64,000 bases of DNA. Origin: Struthidea cinerea (taxonomy: Eukaryota; Chordata; Aves; Passeriformes; Corcoracidae). The stretch covers positions 1,426,464 through 1,490,463 of the forward strand of contig VZTI01001048.1 in assembly GCA_013397865.1 (NCBI GenBank), in the 5' to 3' direction. Below, piece by piece: positions 13,901 through 26,089 of this stretch. The notes beneath the pieces were generated by a model. It was not told the DNA's origin and ran no database searches. It saw only the letters and a program-made list of their open reading frames with translations. Each line of letters begins with the position of its first letter. The stretch's first letter is position 1. A program made the translations under genes and the position numbers.

Positions 13901-16900
13901 ATTTTGGTATGAGGGAGATGAATGTTTAAAAGGAGTTTTCATTTTTGAGCACATTTCTGTCTTCTTTAAAACCACATCTTTTTGCATTATTCATTTTTTT
14001 GACTTCATTTTGAATATAATCAGGCTGAAGTAGGATGGTTTTTGCTTAGTTTTATGTGCATTTTTATAGCCATCTTATTTGTTTGGTGCAAAAGTGCTTA
14101 TCTCCACATTAGAATTAGCCTTATTTGTTTTTAAATCCTTTCTTCATTCAAAAAAATATTACAAAACATTTGAAGGATACAGAGTGTTTCCATTTAAAAA
14201 CATCATGTGTCTGCAAATCTTATAATATCACTTGATTAGATTTTGTCTGCCTTTATGGATATAGTTCTTTTCAAAACTAAATATTGTATTTTTGTGTCTG
14301 GTGCTGTGACTTCTTTTCTTGATAATAGCAACATATGAGTATTTGTCTGATATAAAAAATATGTATTTAGTGGTGAAGACTTCAAAATCTTGTGGGATGG
14401 CAGGAAATTCCTGTAGCAAGATCTCAGAAATCTAAAAAGATTCCTTTGCTTGCTGATGTCCTGTCACAACTATCTTCTGCTAATTATGCTGCTGGGTGTC
14501 TGGTATTTGTCTAAACACTTTGCCCTGGTAGTGGGCAGTAGCTGAGTGAACAGGCAGCACAGTTGTGATCTGTTTGGAAATAAGTAGAACTTTGTTTTGA
14601 AGTCACATTTGTTTGAGGAGTCATTTCACCTGAAGCCCTGCAGGAATACCTGTGGTTTTTGTTTGCACAAAATGTACCTTTTGCTCTAATAGTTTTAAAA
14701 TAGACTGAACTGGAAGCTTTCCTACCTGATTGAGGTCTTGTCTTGGATGTCAGTGCATCCCTTACTTAAATAAGAGGAACTTAACTGGTCTAAACCCAAC
14801 CATATTAAACTTTTGAGATGATGGTAAAATGGCTTCCTGGTGCTTTTCACTTTTATGTCTTGTGTTATTAGAACGGTCAAGTTTAACCTTGAATAGAATG
14901 ATCCTGGTCTAGTCTTATTTTCCTTCACTGTTTCCAGCCTATTAAGGATGTCAGCAGTGCTGGGTGGAGGAGTGTTTTTGAATAATCCACCAAGAGAAAG
15001 GCACTGATAAGATACGAGAATAATCTGGCGTCAACTGATACATAGGCGACCATCAGATTTGGCAGAAAAGGCGTAGTGAAGAACTGGAAGGTAGGAGTTA
15101 AAGCTTGTAAAAAACTTCGTATATTTGAACACAAAATTGTCTGCTGAATTGCAAGGATCATTTAAAATGTCAGAACTCATGTGAGCTCTGACACCCCCTT
15201 TTACTTAGCAGCTCTGACAATGAGGTTTGTGGGGACATATTCTGAGGTCCTATTAAGACCAGGAGAGTTGTTACCATAGTTTAAGTTGGGGGATAGCTTG
15301 TTATTGACCCAGTCCTCCTGTTCAGCTCCACACTGGCAGATAAGCTTTATCAGGGATTGAGAACCTCAGTATAACTGAGAGGCAAATTCATCCATGAGGA
15401 GACTTCACTGAAGTCAGTGAGTTACAACAGCCCACAGGAACATTCAGCACAAAATTAATTTCTGTGTAACCAATGAGTTTTATTAAAGAGGTAGATTACT
15501 GTGACTTTAGTTTTTAAATGTTGTGGTCTATTATCTTCTTGTCTTCTCAGCTCTGTTTACTTCAACAGGAGCTGTCATTCTGGTCCACAGTAAGTAGTGT
15601 GTGTCTCTATGGCAACTTTCAACAAAAGAATTTTTTATTTGTACACACACACATTTTGTACCTCATTTATACCTTAAGTGAGATGTCTGAATAACTGGCA
15701 AAAACGATTTATAGTTCTGTCTTTTAAATAAATCAAACTCTCCCCTGTTTCAAGCCCAAGGAACAATACTAAGCAACTGAGGCTTGTGCACAGAAGAGGG
15801 AGCTGTGCTGTAGGAATGCTAGAGCTGGGTGGGTTGATATGCACCGATTTTTTACTGAACACCTCTAAGTTCAGAGATGTCAAGTGTGTACATCCTTTTC
15901 CCTTTTAATCTTTGGAATTTGAATGAGCTTAACAAACTTATTATAGGTTAGTATATTTGCAAATGTATGGAAAAGATCAAGTTTATCACCTCAGTTGTAT
16001 CTGAGAGAAGAGCAGTATTATCCAAGTAGAAGGCTGCAAGTGAAATGAATCAAGAATAGCAGGTGTGTACAGCATATTAATCAGAAAATCTAAGAAGTTG
16101 TATTAAATTCACTGGGTTTTTTTCCTTTGGAGGTTTCATAGAACTTCTATGAATAAGCTGATTTCTGTGAGGGCATTAACTACCACACCGTTTGGTTTTA
16201 TAGGTGAAAAATAAGACATGGCAGGATTACCTAAAGCTATACCATGAGTCTGAATGTACCTTCTAGTAACATTTTAGACTGTGGTGATGTGGACTAAAAA
16301 TTGCATAATACTTACACCGTGTTTAAAAAAAAAATTTTGTACTGTTAGGTATTTCAGTGTCTTATCTACCACCAAGTTTTGGTATGGGTGGAATATGCTA
16401 GAAAGGAGTGCTTCATGAGGGGAAAAGTATTTATTTTTTATTGCTCAAGGACTCTTTGCCTCTAGATATTGTTTCTAAATAGTTTTTGTAATAAAGATCC
16501 CCAGTAGGTCATGTCAGGCTTGTGTATTATCATTACTCCTAAAATTTCTTTGGTGTTATTTTTATGAAAGCTAGCCAGTGTCACAAAAATCTGTGGAGCC
16601 CTATGGTGCTTAGGAACCTTGGAAATGAGTCAGCCTTAAATAATTTGTAACAGACAACCAATGCTCTATTTTCCAAATATGTGAAAACTATTAGCAGTTG
16701 CTGCACAAGTTAATTTGACATTTAATTGCATGGTATTTGTCTGTGAGCCAGAAAATATATAGAACAGGCTTTGTTTATTGTCATGTTATGCCCCAAAAGC
16801 ATGTGCCTAACAGCTTACCCCTGGCATAAACACCAACTTTCCAGCAATGATTTTTCTTTTGAGAATCTACTCTGTGGTGCAGCTGCAACTTTTTAAAATA

Positions 16901-19355
16901 TTTTGCTGTGTAAGAAATAATGTGTGGCCTGGCTTACATATAGTTGGCAAAACGTGGAGAAAAAGATGTATGAGTACAAGTAAAGTTGTCTCTGGTGTTA
17001 TTTTTGCCATGTGGATCTGTTTCTTACACACCTGTGATGCTGTGTGTTAGGAGGCAGAAGTCACAATGTTCCTGTACCTTTCACATCAACATAAAGCGAT
17101 AAAGAGGTGTTGTGAGACTGGTTTTAGTAGCAGTCCTAAGTTATTGCTTTTCTTCCTTCTAGCCATGCCAGCTGTGCCCCACAAGAGCTTGTGACAGTGT
17201 CTGATTTCAAAGACAGGATTACTGCCAGTGCTCCTTTCTGGGGCAGTAAAACCATTCTGCAGCTCAGTGCAGCCCTTAGTAGTTCAGTTGTTTTCATGTT
17301 TGCATACAGGTTTTATCTACCCAGAAGAGATTGGTCACTTTTACAGGTTATAGTTGTTCTTGTGCTTCAGATTTGCTTACCAGGTCAGAGGCTTGAAATT
17401 CTTTGCCCATGTATAGCAGAAGTACATTTGCTTTCTGTGTTTCTAAACCCTTTAAACATTTTAATCTGTTGACTTGGGAACAATTAATAATGTTTTGGTA
17501 ATAAATTTTGATAGATATTTGACAAGAAAAGTGCTATTTATGGAAAATATATTGCATTGTCCGTCATAAACCTTATTTGCAAATGGTTGAGGCTTTTTTC
17601 TTAGAGAATGCAGTCTAATAGTACTAAGATGGGGAAAGGACAGCTTCCTTTTAGAATTCTAATAATGCTGTTCCAGATTAAAGAAAAAAGGAAAAAAAAC
17701 CCCAAAAAAATCACTGTAGCAGCAACTAATGAAAAACTTTCATCTGCTTGTTACCAGAGTTATATGTCAATAACCTGGTGCTTGTATAGACCAGGAGACA
17801 TTTTCTGGGAGTTTACATGTGCTTTTTCTTTGGAGGGCCTAAATTATTCTGAAGGAGCGTAACCTATGCCATTGGTAGAATGGAAATTCTCACCTCAGAA
17901 GCTTCTTCCAGCCTTTGAGCCAAAAACCCCCAACTTTCATGTTTGCAGAGGTTTGTAAGGCCAAAATTTCATGTTGAATTCCAATGGATATTCATGCAAG
18001 ATGTTTCCCTGCATTTCCTCTGCCCTCATTTCATTTGTCTGTGGGACCACTTCAGGGGAGATTGGCTGTTTGGTGAATGGCCAAACTGAGAATTTTCTGC
18101 ATGTCCTCTGAATGCCTTTACTGGACAAATCCAGGTGTGCTCACACAGTTGAATCTGGGCATATTCCTGGGTTGGTAGTAAATGAAATTATTGCTGCTGT
18201 GGAAACGGTTGGAAATGATGGAAGTTCCCCCTCTAGGGATTATCCTAACTATGCTCAATGGTTTATTATAGCCAGGTTTGATATAAGAGTTTTCTGTTGG
18301 TGTAAACACGCATCAGTCTAGTTGGCACTGGTTGGGCACAGAAAGTAAACAAACAAGAACTGAAGAGGCATGCATTACTCTACATACTTGAATCACAATA
18401 GAGATAGAATTGGAATAAAGTATCTTCCGAGAGCTGGAGATAGCTGGAGCAGCAGCTGAGAGTTATTTACAAAGTTTTTTTATATGGGAATCCTCTCATA
18501 AAGAAGTTTTCTATTAATTAGCACGTTGCGTTGCTTGACATCAGGCTACTCTTGTTTTTTGGTATGTTGTATGCATCTCTATAAGCTCTACTAATAATTA
18601 TATATAGGAAAAACACGGCAGGACCTTTAGCATCAGGAATTAATTTTCTTGCTTGAATGTTTCTTAACTGCCTTAAATTTGGTATGTTATTTAATGTTTG
18701 ATATTTATAAACCATGGAAAGGACTTGTACAAGGATCAAAATAGTGTGATTGCACATTTTCCTGCTGGAAGATGTTTGACATGTTTTTATACATCTTGAA
18801 AACATTCAAATAAGAGCAGATGGAAGTTTTTGAGAATGGTAGCTTTTAGATCAGGATCCAGACAGATAAATGTTTCGTGAATTAGATTAGAGTCCAAATT
18901 GTCTGAATGAGTTTCTTACCAGACATCTAACCAAAGTGTTTTTTTTCCTCTTGAATTGGATTAAACTGTCAGAGCCACAGCGATTATGCTGTGTTTTATG
19001 GGAAGTTTACTTACTTTTATTATTGAAACAAATTTTAAGGAATTTTGTAAGTTTGACCTTTTGTCACCTCGGATAGCAGCAGGTGTTTGGAAGGCAATCA
19101 GTTGGCTGAAGAACTGTTGAAAAGCCAGAGTTGCGCAAGCATATGATCACTATTGAGAATGAATTGTACTAAAACTGCAGAAGATCTTTGAAACCTCTTG
19201 AATAATTCTAAGGGATATTTTTCTAATTTTTAGTGTTTAGTTCACGTCAGGTTTTTTTAATTGCTGTGTTGGAAATTAGGAAATACTGGGTGGTATTTTT
19301 TACCACCCTGATGCATTTGTTCTAGCCAGGTAATAATGGCTTATTCTGCTTGCAT

Positions 19356-19391
19356 TAAAAAAAAAAACAAAAAAAACCAAAAAAAACCAAG
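19356..19391. repeat. A-rich low-complexity tract
   Basis: Runs of seven to eleven A's separated by C or CC, ending at CCAAG. Similar A/C or T/G tracts recur in this window at about 17690, 19511, 39675 and 44465. Confidence 0.8.
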
Positions 19392-19510
19392 CTGCGTTTT
19401 CTTATTTTGAGTTAATTATAGCTTTTGGTAGCACTTTTTTGTGTAGTTACACAAAAATTCAAGCTTAGCATTATCTTGTTACAAAAGTGGGAGAATTGTA
19501 AAGCTGGATC

Positions 19511-19511
19511 N
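19511..19511. other. Ambiguous base (N)
   Basis: A single unresolved base within an A-rich tract, presumably an assembly or base-calling ambiguity next to a homopolymer. Confidence 0.95.
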
Positions 19512-19950
19512 AAAAAACCAACCAGAAAAAAAGGACAGAATATACCATAAATAAAGGAAAAAAAATCCCTGGGAATGTCTGACAATCTCTGTAGAATTCT
19601 TACCTAGGATTTTGTCTTAAAATCGAAGTATAGCAGGTAGAGATTTAAATTAGGATTGGAGAGACCTACTCTGTGAGTACAGAGTTGTTTCAAGCCCAAT
19701 ACAAGTAGCAGAAAAATCAGTGAAGGTAATAGCAATAACTTACTACTGATTTTGTGCATGGAAGAGTGTTTTGTATGTGCAGTCTAATAAACATCCTTAT
19801 AGGTCATAATTTTGTATTTGGCCCCGAAAGGGGAATATAGCATGAGTTGAAGGAGTTCAGGATCCCTTCAAAATTGTCTAGGTTTCTCTATCATCTGCAT
19901 TTATTCTGTAAAACATATTGTGGTCTTAGCAAATAGCTGAGCAAAAGTTA

Positions 19951-19998
19951 CAATAAACATATTGGGATTCAATAAACATAATTGTTCAATAAACATAA
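19951..19998 (+). repeat. Three-copy CAATAAACATA repeat
   Basis: The 11-mer CAATAAACATA occurs three times, beginning at 19951, 19969-19970 and 19987, in imperfect tandem units of about 17-19 bases. Each copy includes AATAAA. Confidence 0.75.
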
Positions 19999-22404
19999 AG
20001 AGATTGTTTTTTCTGAAATTGTAGCAAAGTGTTATGACGAACAAAGCGATAAATAATCTCTCCCCTGCTTTGTAAAAGTAAATGTTCTGAAACAAAATAT
20101 TGGAAGAGTTAGCTTAGTTTTTTTGACAGAAGTTCTAACTTCTTGCCTGAAAATACAGTCTGTTTTACAAAATATTTATCTCATACTCTTTTTGTTAGGT
20201 TGAGATCCTCATTTGGTCAATTCTAATATTAATCTTAGGGAGACTGAGTTTTCTAACAAAATAGTCAGAAAAGTCTGATCTGGTATAGTCATAGTGCATG
20301 GAGGGGGGTTGAGGATATTCCTGGAAATCAGGCTGGTACTGCTGATAGGTGCTAATGATGGCAAATGAAAAATCACAGTGATCACTCATTTGTCATGGAC
20401 TAGAACATAAATCAGGGGAAAATAAACTATGTCTCTTGAATATAAGAACCTGAAGTATCTCAGAATTCATTAGGTCAGGCCCTGCATAGTGCCTAAAAAG
20501 GTCTTTCAAGGGCTATTACTCAGACCAAAACATCTATAAGATGTGGTGAGGTCTCTTGTCTTTGAAGTTTTGTCATACATGGGACTCCTGTGTCTGAGCC
20601 AACCCCCCTCAAAATACCCAAATAAAAGAACAACCCACAGCATGAAGCCTGAACTGAACTCCTCCTGACCCGAACTTGCCTGCTACCTTCGTTTGTATAG
20701 TGAGGAATGTTAGAGCTGATGTATGTCAAAGTGGGCTCTGCATGGAAAGTGTGAATGGGAGCAGAAATGGTTGATCATTATTCTTCTTTTTAGTTACTCA
20801 GTTGTATCTTAGCTTTGTATACAGTGACTTTTCTGTGCTACCTCTTTGTTGATGACAACAGCCTCATGTACTTAAAGGGTAATGTCATTTTGGCTTCAGA
20901 AAGCATTGAAAAGTCAATGGAAAATGTGAACTACTGAACTGGCATATTACAAGGACAAAGACATCAAATCAGATAAGTAGAAAACAGGTCATTTAGTTCT
21001 TGAATAACAAAGAGTATTCTATATGCCTAGGAGGTAGATGAATATTTCAGGTTTAATTTATAAGTAAAACAGATTTAAAAACAAAGAACAAAATAGTTCA
21101 AGGGTTTCAGGGTCAGTTCAGTAGGTAAATGCAACATGATTAAAAAATAGCAAAAGAGCAAAATAGTAATTTTAAAATAGATCTTGAAATTTCTAGGCTG
21201 CCTAAGTATTTCAAACCAGAGCAGGGCTGATATGGGCTTCTGTCCTTTCTAGGTGGTTGCACTGACGCTCAATTAGCACCCAAGCTTTTCTTGCCATTGT
21301 TTTGGATGAGACAACTATGAATTGAAAGCCAGTTTGTTCCTTTTCAAAAATGGGAAATCAAAGTTCTTACACAGTTAATTCTCAGCCTTATTTACTATCC
21401 CAGTGGGAATGGGGCCATTGAAGCCCCGTGAAACAGGAAGCAAAATGAAGTATTTGCAAAATAAATAAAATCACCTCTTTCTAACATTGAAATTTCGCAG
21501 TCTTCAGCTATAGACACTTACCTATGTATTCTTAGATTATAGAATGTTTTATGGGAAACTTACTGCTTCATGCCGTTTTAAAAGGATTGCACGTTTCCTA
21601 TTTCTTGTACAACTCCTGTATTTCTATGATTTGGCCTAGACCAAATGAGCAGCAGATGGTTTCAATACCATAGCTGACTCAAATTGTTTTGAGTAAAGAG
21701 GACCAGGAAACCCATGCACAGGTTACATAGCTTCAAACCTGAGGCAAGGCAGAAACCTGGAATGTGGTGCAGTGCAGCTTGGGGACAGCATTAGAGTCAC
21801 CTGGCAGAGCTGATGCCAGTCCACGTGTGCCATGGCCTTACTTCATTAATGCTGTGTGTCCTTTAGAAGTCTCTCCTTTTACTTTGTGGAACTCCTGGTG
21901 ATCTCTGTTTCTCACCACACAGCCCTGCAATGCCTTTGTCCCCTTCAGATTTGTCATTACTGATGGTGAAGGCTAAGTGATGGAAGAATTCAAAACTGGC
22001 TGTTCAATCAACATACTCTTTACAATCAGGCTTAACTAACTTCAAGATTTGAAAGCAGAAGCTTAAGGGAAGCTATCAATGACCTCAGCAGAACATGGAA
22101 GACTGAATGTTGTTCAACTCAGGACCAGCGTTCTAATGAAGACAGTAGGTGGCAGAAAGATAAATCAGTTCTAGGAAGTAAAACCAGGACAAGATCCATT
22201 ATCTGGCAGTGTCTGTTTCACCTCAGGCTCAAAATTTTGGTCTGTGGTTCCTTTAATGTGTGTTCTGGAAAGAAGTCAGGAAATAGTTTAGATAAATGTG
22301 TATTTGGTTGCAAGCAAATCAACCATATTTACCTTAAACTTTTAGGATAAGCTTCCCTTCTCAGGGAGGGAGGAATTAGCCTTAGTTGTCTTAGGAGGTG
22401 ACTG

Positions 22405-22545
22405 ATGGGGACCTCCTCAATGTCTGTGAGTGTCTGCAGGAGGTGTCAGAGGATGGAGCAGGCTCTGCTCGGTGGGGCGGAGCAGGAGGACAAGAAGAAG
22501 TTGGAAGAAGGTGAGGGACAGGGAATTCCACCTGAACACAACCGG
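22405..22545 (+). mobile_element. CR1 LINE internal fragment
   Basis: Diverged CR1 sequence in sense orientation, lacking the 3' tail. Recognisable pieces are GGGGACCTCCTCAATGTCTG, GGAGGTGTCAGAGGATGGAG, CAGGCTCTGCTCGGTGG, GCAGGAGGACAAGA and GGAATTCCACCTGAACA. The open frames here are remnants or chance. Confidence 0.8.
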
Positions 22546-25500
22546 ATGAGCCCCTGTGGTCCCTTTCCACGTGAGTCACTCTGAGTCAGCACTATGAGAG
22601 GAATCTGCTATTGCAGGGATAGAGAGATTAGAAACACCTTTTGTGTTTTGTGAAGTGTTTCCCATCTGTGAATTTTTTTCTCTTTTGCAAATTAAAGAAA
22701 TAAAAATATGGACTATCGATTATGATACTTCCAATTTTGCAGTTGAATGGCTTTAACTGTGATAATTTCGGGTCATATTCAGTGTCAAAATATTGAATTT
22801 GTTGAAAGATTTGCTTTCATGAGCACTGAATGAAGCATCAAGCATCTCGTCTTTGAGAGGTGGTAGAACTTTTTCCCTGCCAGAAATCACATTTTTTTTG
22901 CTACCTACATGTGCTTTATTTTTGCTGTAGCTGTTTGGGAAGGTTTTGTTAAAAGATAAAGGGTGAATACCACTTAGACCAAAATGACAATTTTGTTCTC
23001 TGTTTGTGAACTGTCATGCTCACATTGGTTAATATTGTTGCGAAGTGCTGCTTTCAGAAATTTATATAGAAACAATAGTGTTCATGTTGATATTTGTGGG
23101 AAGCAAGTGCTTTTTATGGATAAAACTGAACACAATTCTGAACGTTAATCTCATGAATTTATCAGAAATGATACTGTGTGTCAATTAGTTAAGACAACTT
23201 GAACTTCAAGAGTTTCCCAAGCCTGTCTTTGGAAAATTTGTGATCAGGGATTTAGAAAAACAGTATTGACCAACAATATTCTCTGCTTGATTGTTTTCTG
23301 GCTTTGGTAGATAGAAAGGAAATTAAAAAATGGATTTTAATTTTAAAATGTTTCAGTGGTGTGCAAGTATCTTAAATTATGTTGTTTTTTTCTGAGTCTT
23401 GGTGACTAAAAGTAATAAACCCCTGACATTGGTGCCTTCTGAAAATGTATGCAGTGTCATATATTTTGGTTAAAGTCGATTTCTGTCTGTGTAACTTGAG
23501 AACTAAATCTTTGCTGAAATGAAAATCAATGGTTTGACCATACGTTTTTGCCTGAAATGACAGTAAATTTCACATTTTGATTTTAACATGACACTGAAGA
23601 AAAAATAATTAATGGCTGGCTGAACTTTGAGTCTGCTTGTGTGCATAAGGAGAAATTAAGACATGTAGATGTTGAACTTTCCAGTTTGGTTCAATGTTGA
23701 TTTATGTAACGCGGAACAACTTTAAATAAAATGTGTAAATGTTTCCACATACACTTTGTAGGCCTCTAGGAAGAAAATTATTGACTTATTTTAGTTCTTA
23801 ATTGCAAACCACAAGAAGAGGAGAAGCTGTTTCAGTATATGCTTTAAAGAGTTTTAATAATTGTAGGAGTGAAGGGTTCTAATATCTGGCTCGTGTAATG
23901 CCATTGCTCTGGTCTGTCCCAGATATTTCAAAACTTCATGGAGATTAGCAGTATTATCACTGGTTTTATAGCTGAGGAAGGAGAGGGCCTTTCTGTTCTC
24001 TAGGAATTGCTCTTGATTTATTGGTGGTATTACACATTGGTGGATTATGCAAGTAGGCATTTCTGGATCTCTTTCAATTCTAGCAGTTCACTCAGTTTTA
24101 AAAAGGCTAAACTGGTTTCTTGTTGAACTTTTTTAAAAAGGTCCTTGTTACTTCAGTAATTACTTTTAAACACATCATATCAGTTTTATCTTTGTTCTCT
24201 TTGCTTGTACAAGAATGTAATATTTCAGCTTTTTGTTAGCAGTGTTGATTTGTCTTATAATGAAAAAAGAACCAGACGTGTTCTGACTTTTCCAAACCTT
24301 CAATTTTCTTCTCAAAGGTAATTTGTGTTGTGCTTCTGCATTTTAAATTATCTTAGGTTATAAATATTAGCTTAGGTAAGAGAGCAAATTGAAATTTCAT
24401 GTTTACTTGTATGAATCTGAGATGCTGAAGAAGCAGGGATGCTGACACAGTTGTTGGTACTCCTGGTAGCATCCAGTACCTCATCTCCCTCTTCTGTTTT
24501 GGGTGTCGAAATAGGATGCTACTTAAATTCCTGGTTTGGGCATAAATTAGGGGGATATCAGAAGAGGTGACCTAGGTATCCAAAAACAGATAGAAAACTT
24601 GGTTTCAGTAATACCTTCAGGAGGACAAAATTACTCCGTTGTTTTAGGTAATCCCTACCTAGTTTTACTTCCATAATAATCTGTTAATGCTGAGTCTCAA
24701 AGACTTGCCAATTGACTGAAGCTTGTTGATGGAGAATGAAGAGTAGTGGTAAAATGAATACTTTGTAAACAGGCTGTTGTTGAACAGTAAAATAGATTCA
24801 GTGTTTTACAGAAATTTTTTTGAAGTATCTTGAAATTAATCAACTTGTAGTTGTTTTAATGCTAATTTGTGGGTTTGAGTCTTTGACATGATTAAAAACT
24901 GAGAAACAAAAATTTTGTTATTCAGTTTTCAGATGTATTAAAATAATTTAATCCATGCTTTTCTTACTTGAAGGCAGTAGAGAAATATAAGCAATTGAAC
25001 CTTAATAATACTGAGATCTGCTTGAAGAAAAAAGCACTGAGGAAGGTCATTAGCTTCTGTGTGTTCCAAGTATAAAATTTGGACACAAGTGAGATAGTCT
25101 AACAAAATGTACCTTTGGAAATAGTGCTTTTCATTTTTGATGTGGAAATATAAGAAATTGATGTAGAAATATAAGAAGATGGTTTAAGGTATAGTAAAAA
25201 AATTAAAATCATTGTTACCTATTCTTCATTTATGTTGGGTTAAGAGTCACCTTTTCCTGGCTGGTGTGTAAATTAAGAACAATGTACTTATGGCTATTAC
25301 TATTTATGGCAAAATTAACAAGGCAAAAGGACTTTCTTGTACAAAGGAGAACAGTGTAGCCTTGGGGAATTAGGGCCTCTGTGCTATGCACTTTGATTCA
25401 TGTTCCTAGAAGATCTTGATTATTTCCTTTCAATGTGTGATTGTGAAAGCTTCATTGCATTACTGTAATTACTTTTCTGAAATGTAGAAATTAATCTGGC

Positions 25501-26042
25501 CACTGCATCCACTGGACACCAAAAGGATGTGAGCAATCTCCTGAAGGTTTCATGCTTTTGGGATTTTGTTTTTAGCTGTCTGCTGAGCCAAGGACCAGCT
25601 GCCCCTGTGAAGCTTTAGCTTGAATAGTATTGACAAAAAGCAAAACTTTCATTTCAGGTTTTAATTTACTGTCAGAAGTAAATTCTTGGTACATAATCCT
25701 TTTCTTTATACTCTTTTTATGTGCATATTTGTCAGATTTTATTTAAATAATTTTATACACAATATTGGGATAATCTGGTACATTAATGCACAGCTTAAAA
25801 CAGTTCTTATTTACACTGATCACAGAAAGACAGAGGTATGAGGACAAATACTTTACATTCACCATCTTTATCAGCACTTTAAGTATAGTTAACCAGCACA
25901 CATCACACACATCCATATCCATATTTATAAGAAATGTAGTTGTTTCTAATTACACACATGGACATGTAGGTGTCTCCCTTTGAATAAAACAAAAATCAAT
26001 GAAAGAAAATTTGAAATGCCATTTCCCCCAGATAACCAAAGA

Positions 26043-26045
<3 letters not shown>
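22546..26045. other. Non-coding stretch
   Basis: AT-rich DNA with no recognised exon. It contains a 21-base tandem duplication (25137-25178) and, towards the end, AT-rich sequence resembling untranslated DNA (for example AATAAA at 25983-25988). Confidence 0.5.
25137..25178. repeat. 21-bp tandem duplication
   Basis: Two adjacent copies of TTGATGTRGAAATATAAGAAR differing at two positions, consistent with replication slippage. Confidence 0.85.

Positions 26046-26085
<40 letters not shown>
26046..26085 (+). repeat. Poly(A) run of 40 bases
   Basis: An uninterrupted run of 40 A's. It may be an expanded homopolymer, or the tail of a retroposed transcript inserted in plus orientation. No clear target-site duplication was seen in the flanks. 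Confidence 0.95.

Positions 26086-26089
<4 letters not shown>

Larger units (their letters stand above)
7983..22404. other. Long non-coding stretch
   Basis: About 14 kb of AT-rich DNA with no recognised conserved exon, RNA gene or transposon. It contains A/C-rich tracts (about 17690-17710 and 19356-19391), a three-fold CAATAAACATA repeat (19951-19998) and an ambiguous base (19511). Open frames of 60-100 codons occur at chance level. A pyrimidine-rich acceptor at 17162 precedes an open frame at 17191-17472 that resembles nothing known. Confidence 0.5.

Noticed and set aside
17163..17472. Possible plus-strand exon after a pyrimidine-rich acceptor
   Set aside because: The acceptor is good, but the open frame resembles nothing known and no partner exons were found. 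Such acceptor-like sites are common in 64 kb.
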